Assembly: GCA_023374025.1 (NCBI GenBank)
Contig: SIJG01000018.1
Coordinates: 1,784,175 to 1,848,174 of the forward strand
Length of the DNA stretch: 64,000 nucleotides
Source: Heterodera schachtii
Taxonomy: Eukaryota; Nematoda; Chromadorea; Rhabditida; Heteroderidae
Reading direction: 5' to 3'
The position numbers were made by a program, and so were the translations under genes. Positions 48,001-59,875 of this stretch are shown piece after piece. The notes beneath the pieces were generated by a model that made no database searches, was not told the DNA's origin, and saw only the letters and a program-made list of their open reading frames with translations. The first letter of the stretch is position 1. Each line of letters begins with the position of its first letter.

Positions 48001-50009
48001 CAATTGACGGCGTTTGCTTTAGCACACGTCGCCTGAAAAAAAAAACAATTGGATTTAATGGAGACAAATTGGCAGTGTTTTGGGGGTGCATCATCTAATT
48101 GAGCCAAATTTGGGTGTTTTTTGCCAGAGTCTTTTGTGATTTTTAATTCTTTAAAATAAAAACATCAAAAAAATCATCCAAGCCAATGAATGGTCTATTC
48201 CTTTTGTAGTCAGCCGAACTAAGTTTTCGGAAATAGGAATTCCGTGCCTTCCCTGGTGTATAAATAATAAAAATTAATTTAACAAAAATTTAAAGATGTT
48301 GTTGTGTGGTCAATGTCTGTTCTGGAGCATGTGCCATCTCCTTTGGGGTTTATTTAATGTTGTGCTTTCCTTCAAAATACCCTAATTAATTTTTGGTTGA
48401 TGTAAAAAATAAACAAAAATTTCAGCGTTTAAAAAAATATTCAAAAGCCCTTTTATGGTGATCACGAAATATCATTTATTTAAAAAAAGTATTTATTATT
48501 TTTTTGCTTTTTGCTTCCGCCGCTTACTCCCAAAATTGTTCAACGGATGACTCAATGGACATCCCATAGCGGGACAAATTTGACGCAATTCGCATAATCT
48601 CCGAGTGCGTTTCCTTCCCCGTCACACATTGGCCATTGTTCCACCAATTTTGGCACGTCTCCCCTAAAAGACACAAAAAAATAGTTAATTCATTTTATTA
48701 CTAAAATTAAAAATTAATTTAATTAAAAGAAAAATGAATAAATAATAAACGAACACGGAAATGTTGAATTGAAGGAGCTGATCATGTAAAAAACGGCCCA
48801 AGAAACAATCACACAAAAATAGGAAATGCACATAAAAGCGATCATCACATTGCCAATGCCAACACCTGAAAAAGGCAAAAAAAGTATAAATAATATATTT
48901 TAGGAAAAAAAATTAATTAAAATTCAATGAAATTTTTATCTTTGAAAATTGGGCACATTTTCCACATTTCCATTGCTCCTGAAAATAATTTAACAAAAAA
49001 TGTTTCACCAAGGCATACCGTAATTTACCTCTCTGTAGGTACTGACCGACCGTAACTTCCATGAGGAAAATTGGAACAGCGCCAAAAGTGAAGAAAAGTG
49101 CATAAACAACGAGGAATGAGCCTATGAGCATTTTCAAATGTGATTAAATACTTTTTAGAGTTAAATTAATTATCCGAGTAATTAATTAACCTCCGCCATT
49201 TTTGAAGCAAAGGTACGGAAAGCGCCAAACATTTCCTTAAAATAATAATTTATTATACCGGAAAAAATAAAACAATGAATTAACCGAGGCCAACTGCGTA
49301 CGCAATCATACTCATCAGAAAGTCAAATTGTCCTATAAAAAAGAGAAAATGATGATCACAATCATTAAACGAAATTAATTCAGAAGAACATTAAAAATTT
49401 ATTTTTTATCAAAATTTTGATCTTTCGTTGGCAGAAATTAATGAATGAAAATTATTATTATTTTTTTTAAATTACTGTTAAATTCCGATAGATTAAATAA
49501 CAAGGCATGAAAACTTCAAAATTTACGTTTATTTTTTCAGTTCATTCATTTTAAAAGCTTGATAAAACAAATTTTATTTCCAAAAATATTTTTGTCAATG
49601 CCATTTTTAATTGTTTTCATTTTCCGAGTTTTTATTGACAATTAATTCATTCATTCACTTAATAGGCATAATTATGTGATAAATTTGCCACTATAGAAGT
49701 TCGAGTTATCAGAATTTACCCGTCCATTGGCCCCGGTCAACCGATTCGGCGCCAAGCACAGAGATTTTCCTGGCCGACGGCGGATCCGTTGGGTGTTCAA
49801 TTTCGGGAATGTTCACACCTTTTTAAATTTGGCAATAATTAAGCATATTTTGCGTTTCAATAATTAATTCCCCATTTAGTTTGTTTGTTCTTCCCTTTTT
49901 CACCTTTATCATGCTTTCCTTCCAACGCAGCAGTGTCTTCCTTCCCATCAGTTGAAGAAATTTCTTCGTTAATTGCCTTCCGGTTTTTCGTAAACCATTT
50001 TATTGGCAT
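45037..50009 (-). CDS. SLC6 sodium:neurotransmitter symporter
   Basis: Plasma-membrane Na+/Cl- dependent transporter. Eighteen exons, 5' to 3': 50009-49904, 49818-49720, 49332-49285, 49235-49191, 49121-49029, 48978-48940, 48865-48755, 48663-48528, 48032-47900, 47504-47369, 47264-47162, 47082-46958, 46909-46797, 46751-46680, 46626-46543, 46281-46203, 46112-46012 and 45240-45037; total 1827 nt, 608 aa. Hallmarks: [26 protein letters not shown] (TM1), [22 protein letters not shown] (EL2 cysteines), [20 protein letters not shown] (TM4-5), [29 protein letters not shown] (TM6), [33 protein letters not shown]1 has Gly where monoamine transporters have Asp, pointing to an amino-acid, GABA or betaine-like substrate. 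One donor is GC (46796) and one reads AT (48939). A transposon sits in the last intron. Confidence 0.95.
45568..46003. mobile_element. hAT-like element with CCTGGAT/TCCAGG words in the last SLC6 intron
   Basis: The 436-bp element starts TAGAGCTCGG and ends CCGAGCTCTA. The 8-bp TSD ATTATTAC is at 45560-45567 and 46004-46011. Both ends consist of repeated CCTGGAT, GGTCCAGG and TCCAGGAAA words in both orientations. On the gene's strand the TSD reads GTAATAAT and its first two bases are the splice donor of the exon at 46012, so insertion was at the donor and duplicated it. Confidence 0.92.
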
Positions 50010-50023
50010 TATGAAAAAATTTT

Positions 50024-50026
50024 CTG
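50024..50026 (-). promoter_or_regulatory. Candidate trans-splice acceptor of the SLC6 gene
   Basis: The minus strand reads TTTTTCAG followed 14 bases later by the ATG at 50009-50007. A T-rich CAG just before the start codon is typical of nematode spliced-leader sites; the alternative is an ordinary acceptor after a 5' UTR intron. Confidence 0.45.
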
Positions 50027-53000
50027 AAAAATATTATTATTATTATTATTATTTAATTCATTTTTTGTCGGCCATTTTGTCCATATGAAATTTAATTTTC
50101 TTGTCCCATTGATTCCCTTTACGAGCAGAAATTATTGTGTTATCTCTTTAAAGTTGTCGAGAGTCGGTTTTATGACTTTTTGTGACAAAATATTATTTTT
50201 AACAAATATTACATTTTTATCATTTAACTCAAAACACATCTTTAAAACATTTAATTTTGAAAAATAAGTTCTCAATTCTGTTGTAATAATCAAACAAAAA
50301 AAGTGTAAGAATTATTTTTGAATTTTATTCAAAAAATATTTCTTCAGTTATTATTTTTTCACTTCTATACAGCGAATGACAATTAAAATAGCTTAAATAA
50401 TTAAGCTCAATAGAAGAAAATTGCATTTGAGTTTAAATCAATCCATTTATTAGCCGTTGCCTTCAAATTAATTAATTGTCAATTCTTTCAAAAAATGTTT
50501 CTCCTTCATTTTGAATAATTTTGATACATTTAATTCACCAAAATTAAACATATGCCCAGCATAAAATTTAGAGTAGAAATTTTGAAATAAAAAAAAGTCC
50601 CTTTACAATTTTTCCTCAGTTTCTTCCATGGTATTTTCTAAACCTGTTCGGATCACTCCCTTACTTCCATTCGGTTGTTTTTTTTGATTTGGTGCCCAAT
50701 TTTCGGGGTGCTCAAACGAACGCACCGATTTTGTTATGGCCTAAGTGCCGCCCAAAAACCCATCGCCGGGGGGGGGGGCAATGTGAAAATTCAGCGCCTA
50801 AATATTTGTGGAAGGGAAGCGCCGAGCCGAGTTAATGGGGGACAAATGGGCGGATGGGCCACTTTTATTTTGGTACAACAAATGAATTCTAATGAAATGA
50901 AATGAAATGGTTAAGGTGGCTGTGATGATTTGCGCGATGTTTCAGCAACAGACAAATGAGGACGGGGCCGACCGCCAACAAAAGAGCAGCCCAAATTTGC
51001 ACTTTTCACCCCCCGGCGCTTAAGTGCCTTCCATCATCGGCGGAGCACAGTCTGTCGCTGACTGCTGCACTATTTGAATTACTCACATAATACAAATGGT
51101 AAATCAAACAAACAAAATTTGTGTAATCGGAAAAAAAGTTGGAATAAACAAAAGTGTGAAATTTTACAATGAAATTTGGCCATTTGATTTGCAAAAACAG
51201 ATTTTATGGCCGGAGAATTTATGCGCATAATATTTGGATGGACTTTAGGAGAAGAGGTTATAGACAGATGGTGCCAAAATAAAAAATTGTCGACTAAGTT
51301 TTAAACGAGCGAATTTGTTGAAAAAATTCTCTTTAAATTGAACTTGAAATGATCGTTTTCGCTGTTAGCTTTTTGAAGGAAAATGTATTTTTTAAAATCA
51401 GGTTTAAATTTTTATGGTTGGTTCATCAAAATCAGCCATTAGAAGCTGAGACTGAGGACGATTGAAATAAAAAAAGATAGAAAATATTTTCAATAATATT
51501 TTAGTCAAAATAATCGAAGTCTTTTGAGAATCCATGCGTTATATTTTTTGTAATTTTCATAAAAAAAGAACGAGGCCCACTAAATCTGCAAAGAGTTTCA
51601 TTGTTTTAAATTAGTAATAAAATAAAAATTACAGTCAAAATTACTTAAGAAAATTCTGTCTTAATTTTTCATTTTTCTATGCTATTTATTTTTGAAATTT
51701 CAATTTTTTTTTTATCATAAAAAGACAAATTGAACAAACAAAAAAATAATGGGAGAATGTTATGTTGTTATGCGGAAATAATTGATGTGTTGTGAGCACT
51801 CCGAGGACAAAAAAAGAGCGGGGGAGGACAAAAGGGAGGCGGCCATTGGTGCGCGAAATTTTGGCCATAGGAAAAAGATTTTGGATGTAATTGAATTAAA
51901 TAACAACATAACATAATGTGCGATGAATAGAACAGAATTTCAATTCAGGAATATGTAAAATGAAAAAAAAAGAAAAAGATAATATTTAAAAAAGAAAAAA
52001 ATGAGAAAAATTTTTAGGGATGGGATTTGAAAATTGTTAAAAATTAATGAGAGAAATTCATAATTTAAAAAATATTTAAATACTAAAGAAATTTTTTAGA
52101 TTCTTAATTTTCGTTCGATTTAGACAATTGCCGAATATTCTTTAACAATTTGCAATTTGGTGCCATTTATTTCTTAGAAATATTTGAATCTGCAAAATTG
52201 CACTTTAAGAGATTCTCTCAAAATTGAAAATCAAAAATTTATTTAGACACGAAAAATAGGGAGCACTGAAAAAAGTAAACTAAAATAATAAAATTTGTTA
52301 ATTTTCTTCGGCTCGGCACATTAAGTATAATTAAATTTTTAACCGGTTTCTGTTTTTTATTTTGTCCGTATTCCGTTGCAAAATGTTTTTTCCCATTAGC
52401 TTAGCTCTGTCCATCATCATTGTCGTGTTAATGTGTTAATCCCCCGCTGCTGCTGCGGTTGTTATTTTTATGTACTACATACAAAATGCACTCACTCACT
52501 TTAATAAATTATTCCTTTTTGCGCGAAAATTTGGCGAAAATTTTTTTGGCGGTAAATTTAAAAAATGCGTAAACAAATTACCTGTTCCTATTACAATACA
52601 ATATAAAATTTATTGTGCATATTTTTTGTTTATTAAAGTAAAATTTTTGGTGTGAATAAAAAAAAAAGCACATTATCAAAGTTAAAAGAAAATAGACAAA
52701 AACACTATGATCAGATAAAGAACATTTACATTGGGTGAATAGACATAATTTATCAAAAATAACTAATTAATAAAAATAATTTACAAAAATAAATTTAATA
52801 ATAGGCTTGACATTTTATTGAAAATAAATTCTTTATGATCTGATAAAAAACGGCAAAAGAAAATTATTTGATCAGATAAGTTGTTGAAATATTTATTGTA
52901 GTAAATTACTCATCTAACTGGTATTTAATTGTATGAAAGTTTTTGTTTGGGAAATCGCGTGAAAACGGAAAAATAATATTTATATTATAAATGAAATCAC

Positions 53001-53949
53001 TAGTTTTATGTAATTTACAAATTTGAGTCAATAAAATATGAACATTTTTCAAAGAAAATAAAGAAGTCAATTAGCGACAAACCGACAAATGGCCAACTTT
53101 GTTTTTTACGCACTAATAACGAAAATAAAACCCAGATTAAGCCCGAAAGCACAAGCAATAAATCAAACGCATCAATAAAAGACAATGAAAAGCCGCTTGA
53201 TCGGTGCTGAAAAGTGCGGCAATCCAAAGGAGTCAATTATTTTGGGATGGACAGTCGAACTTTTGGCTAATATTGATTATGTAAAAAGTCAAAAAAAAAA
53301 AAGAAAAGAAAAAGAAAACAGCAAATTAAATACGAATTGAAATTTCATATGGACAAAGTGAAAAAAATACGTGCTGAGTCGATCCACAAAAAAAACTCAG
53401 TGATTGATAAAATAATAAATTTAATTATATAAATCGATGTCAATGAATTTATTTATACGATTAATATTTAAATATAAATTCAAAAGAAGAATATAAATTC
53501 GCATTTTTGTTCAAAATTTTTAGCATAATATCTTTTGTCATCCATGGGCGGAAAATGGAAAAAGGGGTACGTTTACAGCATCCATCTCCGATCAAAAAAA
53601 AATCATATCGATACGAAAAATTTCAATTTCACGTCTTTTTGCAGTCAACAAGTTCATTTGTATAAGGGCTTATATTTTTTTATAAGATTCATTTCCATGA
53701 AAAATCCGTTGGTTAGGCCTTAACTAAGCCGTATAAACCATGTTTTATTCAATTCCCTAATTTTACTGGTTCAAGAATAACCTCGAAGTAAATAAAAAAT
53801 TTTTATTCATTTTTTAAAATTTTAACAATTATAATTAAAAAAATTCTTTTATATAATTAATGAGTATAATAATTACGCTCCTACAATATTTTCACGTTTT
53901 TTTGGTGTTACCTTTGCTGTAATTCGGTTATAATTGATTATTTTCTGCC
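50027..53949. other. SLC6 upstream and intergenic DNA, no gene seen
   Basis: Very AT-rich, including a (TTA)n run at about 50030-50055 and a G-run at about 50769. No exon with conserved motif, RNA gene or transposon end was recognised. Confidence 0.6.
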
Positions 53950-54866
53950 TATAAAAACCGCTTCAAAAACAAGAAAATTATTGACATCACTGATGAGCAA
54001 TTGCTGGTTTGAGCTACAAAATAAAAAAATATTTGAATTTAAAATTGAATTGTTGACAGTTGTCGTTGTCTAAGCTTGTGCCGCTGAACGGACGCGGAGG
54101 GAAAAACGGTAGAGTTTTTTGGACGATAAATTCATCTTCAAGAATCTGAACCCGGATCACGATGAGCCCGCTAAAATGACCGAGGTGTTGTGCAATAGGG
54201 CGCATGTGCTGGACGAAGAGAATGGCCAGCAGCCCGAGGAGGGCAAGCAGTCCACGGACAGTTGGTCCACGATGAACACCTTCTTTATGTACTTCGAAAT
54301 GAATCTTTCGCCAAGCTTAAGGAGGGAGAGGGAAAAGATAGGAAAAAGCTAAGAAGCTTCAGGAATTTTTAAATTTCCATTTTGCACCTCATTTAAGGTG
54401 CTTCGGATACGCAAATTACAGTTTTGGTGTTGAACAACGCATTTGAGGGAATAGACGGGGAAACTCTGCTCGAGTTCGACATCAAAGGCACTTTCGCGCC
54501 GGGCAGTGCCGTGCTGCACGACCAGAAGCAGAAGTGGTACACAGGAGCGAAAGATTGGCAGAATAGTTTGTACCGTGAATACGACTTCATAGGCATCTCT
54601 CGCGAAGGAATAGAGAACCAATTGATTTTTAAAATTAATTTATACAAAATTCAAAGTGCTTACAGTACATTGTGCTTGTTGAAATGAAATCCGATTTTGA
54701 ACAAAACATTTCAAAGCTTTCTGTCAAATTTTCCCTATTTTTTGTTTAGAATTCTTTCTCTGATTCTTTACTGCCATCGCAAAATCCCGCTGAATTTGTC
54801 ATTGAACAAATTGAGGATGAGCAATTTGAGGAAACCAGCACTAGTACAAAAAACGAACAGAACTGA
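53950..54866 (+). pseudogene. PIPK pseudogene (copy C)
   Basis: Begins with the conserved CCTATAAAAACCGC box. Most of the first exon is deleted: only the codons for ITDEQLL remain (about 53980-54008). The second exon (about 54058-54330) has the start ATG as TTG and a frameshift before DDKFIFKNLNPDHDEPAK. The third (about 54424-54615) keeps VLNNAFEGIDGETLLEFDIK and YREYDFIGISREG. The fourth and fifth are absent. A last exon, 54750-54866, ends early. Opposite orientation to PIPK-A and B. Confidence 0.85.
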
Positions 54867-55694
54867 AAGTGAAATGATCGGAAAATGGGGGAGGAAGCGA
54901 ACTGATTGATAATTTGATTGGCATTTGAGAGAGGGGAGGCACATACCGGAAAGGCGTTTTTGTTGGGAGTTATGGTCCTTAAATTCACCTCTTACTGATC
55001 ATGAAAAGCAAGTAAAAATTCGCAAATCCTCTGTTTTATTACATAATCTCGAGTTTATGCTTTGGAATCCAAATGGTAGCCTCCGATTCGGTACCGTGTC
55101 TCCGCTAAGTGGTTGATCACTGGTGTGTTCCTTCCGTTCATCATTTGTTCACTATAAATCTATTGGGAACCCTTATTTATTGCATCGTCTCTAACTCTCT
55201 CTGTCTTTCTTTTGTGTTATTTTTTACCGGGTCTTTTTTCTACCGTATCTTCTTGCTGTTCACAGTATTTTCCTTTTCCGTCTTTCCATTTTCGAACATT
55301 ACCTGTATGTTGTGATTCATTAGAAAGCGGCATAAACTTTTTTTCGTTTAATTCTGAATTATTTTTCGTGAAGATGAAATTGACCAAGATAGAATTTATT
55401 TGTCGTCTGAGATGTGTCCCAAAAATCCACTAAATTATTTTCATACATAATTTTATTCCCAAATTATTATTTTTTTATCAAGTTTCCTCCCTTCCAAAAG
55501 AATATTATTTTTTCTAAAAGTTTGCCTAAAATCCACAAATATTTTTGCTCAGTACTGATTATATTATATTTTTTTTGTGTGATCTTCCCTGAAATTCAAA
55601 TTTAATTTTTAATTTCATCAAATGACTTACATTTGTCCCCCGTTCAAAAAATTTATCTCTATGAGTTGAATACTTTTTTAATTTTTTTAATACT
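54867..55694. other. Intergenic, no gene seen
   Basis: AT-rich DNA without recognisable exon or repeat. Confidence 0.5.
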
Positions 55695-55702
55695 ATAATA
55701 GT

Positions 55703-55970
55703 TAGGGCTTCTTTTTTTAGGCACAAAAAATCGCGAAATAGGCACCTAAAAAGGCAGAAAAAAATCCCAAAATATGCATTAAATAGGCACAAAAATCCTC
55801 GAATAGGCATTAAAATAGGCAAAAAAAAATTGTTTTTTAAGGCTTTTTAGGTAGGAAAACACGTAAAAACTTAATCAAACCCCCAAACACAGCGGAAAAT
55901 GCGTTTTTCGTGCTTATCTGTGCGTATTAAGTGCGCAAAAATTTTAGGCATTTGCCTAAAAAAAGCCCTA
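55703..55970. mobile_element. hAT-like element with ATAGGCA words
   Basis: The 268-bp element has ends TAGGGCTTCTTTTTTTAGGC and the inverse GCCTAAAAAAAGCCCTA, with an 8-bp TSD ATAATAGT at 55695-55702 and 55971-55978. Subterminal copies of AATAGGCA(C)AAAA recur at least six times. No ORF. Confidence 0.9.
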
Positions 55971-55978
55971 ATAATAGT

Positions 55979-56539
55979 TCAAACATTGCCTTTTCATTTT
56001 TTCTCTCATTCTTTTCATTTTATAAATAAATCACTATATTTATATAAGCGTCGCGTGTAACAGTTGCGTGATGTTCCAACATCGCTGGCATTTCCCACAC
56101 TTTAGCCCGCTGCTTTTTATCCATTTTAGGTTTAAAAAGTGTGATAAATAAGCACACTTTAAATAATTTAAAAACTAACTTTCAACTTTAATTTTGTCGA
56201 ATTGGACCCCAAAATTTCGCTTGAAAATGAATTTTTCAGCTCTATGAATTCGGAATGGTCAATGGGAAAGTCGAACACCGACCAATCCTTACTTATCCCT
56301 TTAAAAGTACCCTGGCCGATAGACTCCTCGAAATTCATTGGCGAAATCTCCTAGGAGTTCGCCAAATATTTTGCCAAATGTAAGGGCCCTTTTCTTACGG
56401 AAGGATTGCGAATGGGTGTAAAAAATAATGAATTCGCTCGAGTCATTTACCGAAATTGCAGTGGCTAATTTTCCGGGATTATGTCGACTGGGTGAATTTG
56501 GTTAAAAGACTATGAAATTAATTTTATATACAGCAAAAA
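55979..56539. other. Upstream of the chemoreceptor gene
   Basis: No exon recognised. The last bases, TATATACAG then CAAAAA before the ATG at 56540, form a candidate trans-splice acceptor. Confidence 0.5.
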
Positions 56540-58304
56540 ATGGCGACATCCGTTGTCTCATTATTCCTTGACTTGTTCCGTTGGTTGGCACTCGGATTTG
56601 GCATTTTGTTCAATGCCATTTTAATCCAAATGATTGTTCGTCACACTCCAAAACCAATGCGAATTTACAGCAAAGTGAAAATGTTTTATCTTAATAATTT
56701 GAACTGATTAAAACATATTCTTAAGATCCTATTGCAAACATGTGTGACTGACCTTTCATTACTTCTTATGATGTTTTTTTTCTTTCCGGTGCATTTTTTA
56801 TTTAAGTTAAAAATCAAATTTATTATTATTTTTTTTTTATTTAAGTGCAATTTTATAACGGAAAAGGGCGAATTCGAGGCAATTTTGTACGGTTTGGTCA
56901 GAATAAAAGGCGTGGAGAAGGGAATTTGGAATTTGTTGGCATTTGTCTGCTTTGTTTTTCTTGTCTATGTGTCAATGTTTGGCTATGTGTCCCAATTTAT
57001 TTTCCGTTATTTCCTTATTGTCCGGTACTTTAATTAAAACAATTTTATAATTAAACAAAATTAATCAACGTAATTAAGCGGCAAAACCATTTCGGCTCTG
57101 AATTATTTTTTGCTGTTTTTTCTGATGCTTCTGTTCCCATTTGCTTATTGCGTCCATTTGTTCATTTGCTATTTTCCGCCTGCTGAACATGGACTAATGG
57201 AGGATAAATCTGTCGCGGAAATTCTCGGCATTAATCTCGACGAACAAATTCCGTTGTCAGCTTTTTCCTTTAATGTACTGATATAAAATGTACTTGAGCC
57301 CAGCCCGGGATTTTGAAAGTATCGGCACTTTGCTTAGACAATTGACTGGGACCTGGCTGCCCGGTCAAAAAAGCCGTTTTACCGGGCGCCCCGATCCCGG
57401 TCAAAATTTTGGCGCGGCGTCCGGAAATTTTTTTTTAAATTTTACTAAATACTTAAAAGTATATCAAATTTTCAAAAAAGTCTTATTTTTGTCTTTAACT
57501 TTGAACTAAAGTCAAAATGACCGGGACGGGGCTCGAATTTTTAGCATTAAATCTTTGTATTCTTTAGGGCTTACAACAAACTGTTGGCTTATATTACATT
57601 ATCATTTTGTGCACTTTTGCTTATCTCTTAATGTTCACATTGGCTTATCACATTAAAAAGTGTTTGGACAATGAGACAAAAATATGGTAAAATTTAAATT
57701 AATTTTAATTATTTTTTTCATTTTCAATTTTGAAGCGCAACTTCTTATTGCTCTTTATTGACCAGAAAAAGGATCGTAATGAATAAACAAATTTCTCGGA
57801 ATCTCCTCATCCAGGTTTAATATTCATTAATTTAATAATTGTATATATATTTTATTTATTATTTTCTAATTTTTGGCTTTTAATTTATTAGGCTTTGGTG
57901 CCCGTCATCATTTTTTTTGACGTTCTTTTTCTGCTGATTCTTTCTTTATTAAAAATTGACACAAAAGGGTGGGATTGGCTACAGTACTATCACTTACTGT
58001 CACCCGTTCCGATGTGTTTACCCTCCGTTTTAAATGCGATGATTTCAATTTGCACAATCAATTATTATCGCTGTGCTCTTATTTCGGCGATCAAACATTT
58101 GGGTATGTGCAAAACTCATTAACTTTTCATTGTAATAATTTTTTGTCCATTGTTAAATTTATTTATTTTATAGGAAAGTGCTTTCTTAAAACTGATCATC
58201 AAATTAGCACTGTAAATGTTCAGAAACTGCAACAAAAGGAACAACAGCCAGCAAAATGGGCCATCAGTGTTATAAAAAGAGAAAAAGTCGATTTACCTAA
58301 TTAG
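56540..58304 (+). CDS. Srd-like seven-transmembrane chemoreceptor
   Basis: Predicted nematode chemosensory GPCR. Eight exons: 56540-56674, 56726-56788, 56846-57024, 57079-57274, 57568-57686, 57772-57814, 57892-58102 and 58174-58304; 1077 nt, 358 aa, all phases closing. TM1 is ALGFGILFNAILIQMIV followed by the loop TPKPMRIYSK, then ILLQTCVTDLSLLLMMFFFF (TM2), matching the Srd/Str pattern. Later hydrophobic segments are at 56930-57010, 57100-57170, 57580-57650, 57895-57950 and 58000-58070, the last followed by INYYRCALISAIKHLG. The C-terminal tail is short and polar. Length fits the family (about 340). A transposon lies in intron 4. The ligand is unknown. Confidence 0.9.
57294..57537. mobile_element. 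hAT-like fragment with CCCGG words in intron 4
   Basis: Left TTGAGCCCAGCCCGG and right CCGGGACGGGGCTCGAA are imperfect inverted repeats; CCCGGTCAAAA recurs between them. No clear TSD was seen, so the limits are approximate. Confidence 0.55.
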
Positions 58305-58415
58305 CCTCTAATTATTTTTTCGATTTCACTTATCACATACGTCGTTAAGGCCTCAGAATCCCTGCGTAAACTGGGATTCTGATCACCTTGGATTCCGCTG
58401 GGGGTCTTTAAAAAA

Positions 58416-58514
58416 CGGGCGCGAAGCGCCCGTCCGAACCCAATAAGATTTATAAAACGGGCGCGAAACGCCCGCCCGAGCTCAACAAAATTTAAAAAAG
58501 GGCGTGAGGCGCCC
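58416..58514. repeat. Three GC-rich hairpins in tandem
   Basis: CGGGCGCGAAGCGCCCG at 58416-58432, CGGGCGCGAAACGCCCG at 58458-58474 and GGGCGTGAGGCGCCC at 58500-58514, spaced about 42 bases, each followed by a (T/C)CCGA-like tail. They stand out from the AT-rich surroundings. Downstream, CCGCTAGTTATA repeats the phrase seen at about 3674. Confidence 0.7.
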
Positions 58515-58823
58515 GTCCGAGAAGGAAATTACGCGAACCGCTTTATCCCAGCTAAAGAACCGACTGTTCACACACCCGCTAGTTATACATAAAATTTTAT
58601 TTTTTATTGTTTTAATTTTTATTTAAAGAAAAGAAATAATTGTTGTATAAATTTATAAGGAAAATATTATCTTTTGAAAGAGGTAAGTGAATTGAATGAT
58701 TGGTGCCACGTTTTCTTTTTGCATTTCCATGTGATTCCAAAATGGGCACTTACGAAGGCCTTGTCAATTGAATAATATACATTAGCAAATATTTCAAATC
58801 ATTGCCTTTTCTTTGCTCCAAAA

Positions 58824-59875
58824 ATGGCGCCGTTTTCCCTTTCGCTTTTTCCTTCGGTTTGCCTTTTCTTTTCGCTGCTCTTTCCCATAGAATTTGCCAC
58901 TTCCACCGCTGATCAGCAGAAGAGAAATTGGGACAAGTTTTTCACAAAATTTGCGGACGAATTGCCACCAAATGAGCGATCGGCGGACACTTTGGCACTG
59001 TTTGCCGAAATGGACGAGGCAGACGCACTGATCACTGACCAATTGTCCAAAGTTATTCCGCCACCGCCCAGCCCGGCACATCCGACATTTCAGGTAAGAT
59101 TATTTTGCTAATTTTAAATGCAAATTGTAGCGAATTTATCGCCAATTGTCCAGTAAATCCCTTTTTGGGTAAATATCAATCATAAATCCAAACAAACTCA
59201 AAATTGCTCAAAAAAATATAAAAATACGAATTAGGGATTCGCTTTCGTAATATTTCCGCCCTTTAGACTCTGTATTTGGACAAAAACAAAGGCCCAAATT
59301 CAGCAGAAAAAAACAGTGCTTTTCAAAGTGATCCCAAAAGTGCCGTCGTTCGGCGACTCAAAGGGGGCAAATGGTCAAACTTGCGATCGCTTTTCCCGAG
59401 GACAAAATTCATGAAGCAAACAGAAAGAATTGTGAAAGTGTATTTGAAACTGAAGGACAATCCCGGCGGGGGGTGGGGCCCACTCATCCAAAAAATGTTT
59501 GGCGAAATGATTTTGGCCAAGAAATTGGGAAAGGGCGACGGCGCGTCATTGCGCGCCAATTGCCAATTGGCACTCGAACTGATCGGAGAAGGGGACGGTG
59601 CCACCGAAGCAATGGTCGATCAGTTGGCCAAGGCGAAGCCGTACAGCGACTTTTGGACTCTGACGAAACGAACGACAAAAGCGATTTTGTACCTTTTGAA
59701 AGGCAATGGCACTGAAAGTGATCGACAACGGAGCGCCGAAGACATTCTGAGAATGCTGAAGACATTTGCGGAGGACGGTGAAGCATTGAAAATGGTGCAA
59801 AAAGGTGCAAAAGAGAGGCTGATAAATAGGGCTGGGGCTTTAAGTTATGAAAAGTCTTCAAAAAAAATCGATTAA
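58824..59875 (+). CDS. Secreted protein of unknown function
   Basis: Two exons, 58824-59093 and 59267-59875, joined in phase 0 (HPTFQ then TLYLDKNKG), give 292 aa. The first about 25 residues form a clear signal peptide (LFPSVCLFFSLLFPIEFATS). The mature part is hydrophilic and basic, with a short proline run (VIPPPPSP), WSNLRSLFPRTKFMKQ, GGGWGPLIQKMFGEMILA and a mostly helical-looking C-terminal half. It contains almost no cysteine (one in RANCQLALEL), so it is not a disulfide-rich fold. I recognise no domain. A secreted effector or digestive-tract protein are both possible; the neighbour upstream is a chemoreceptor in the same orientation, with no operon-like spacing. Confidence 0.8.
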
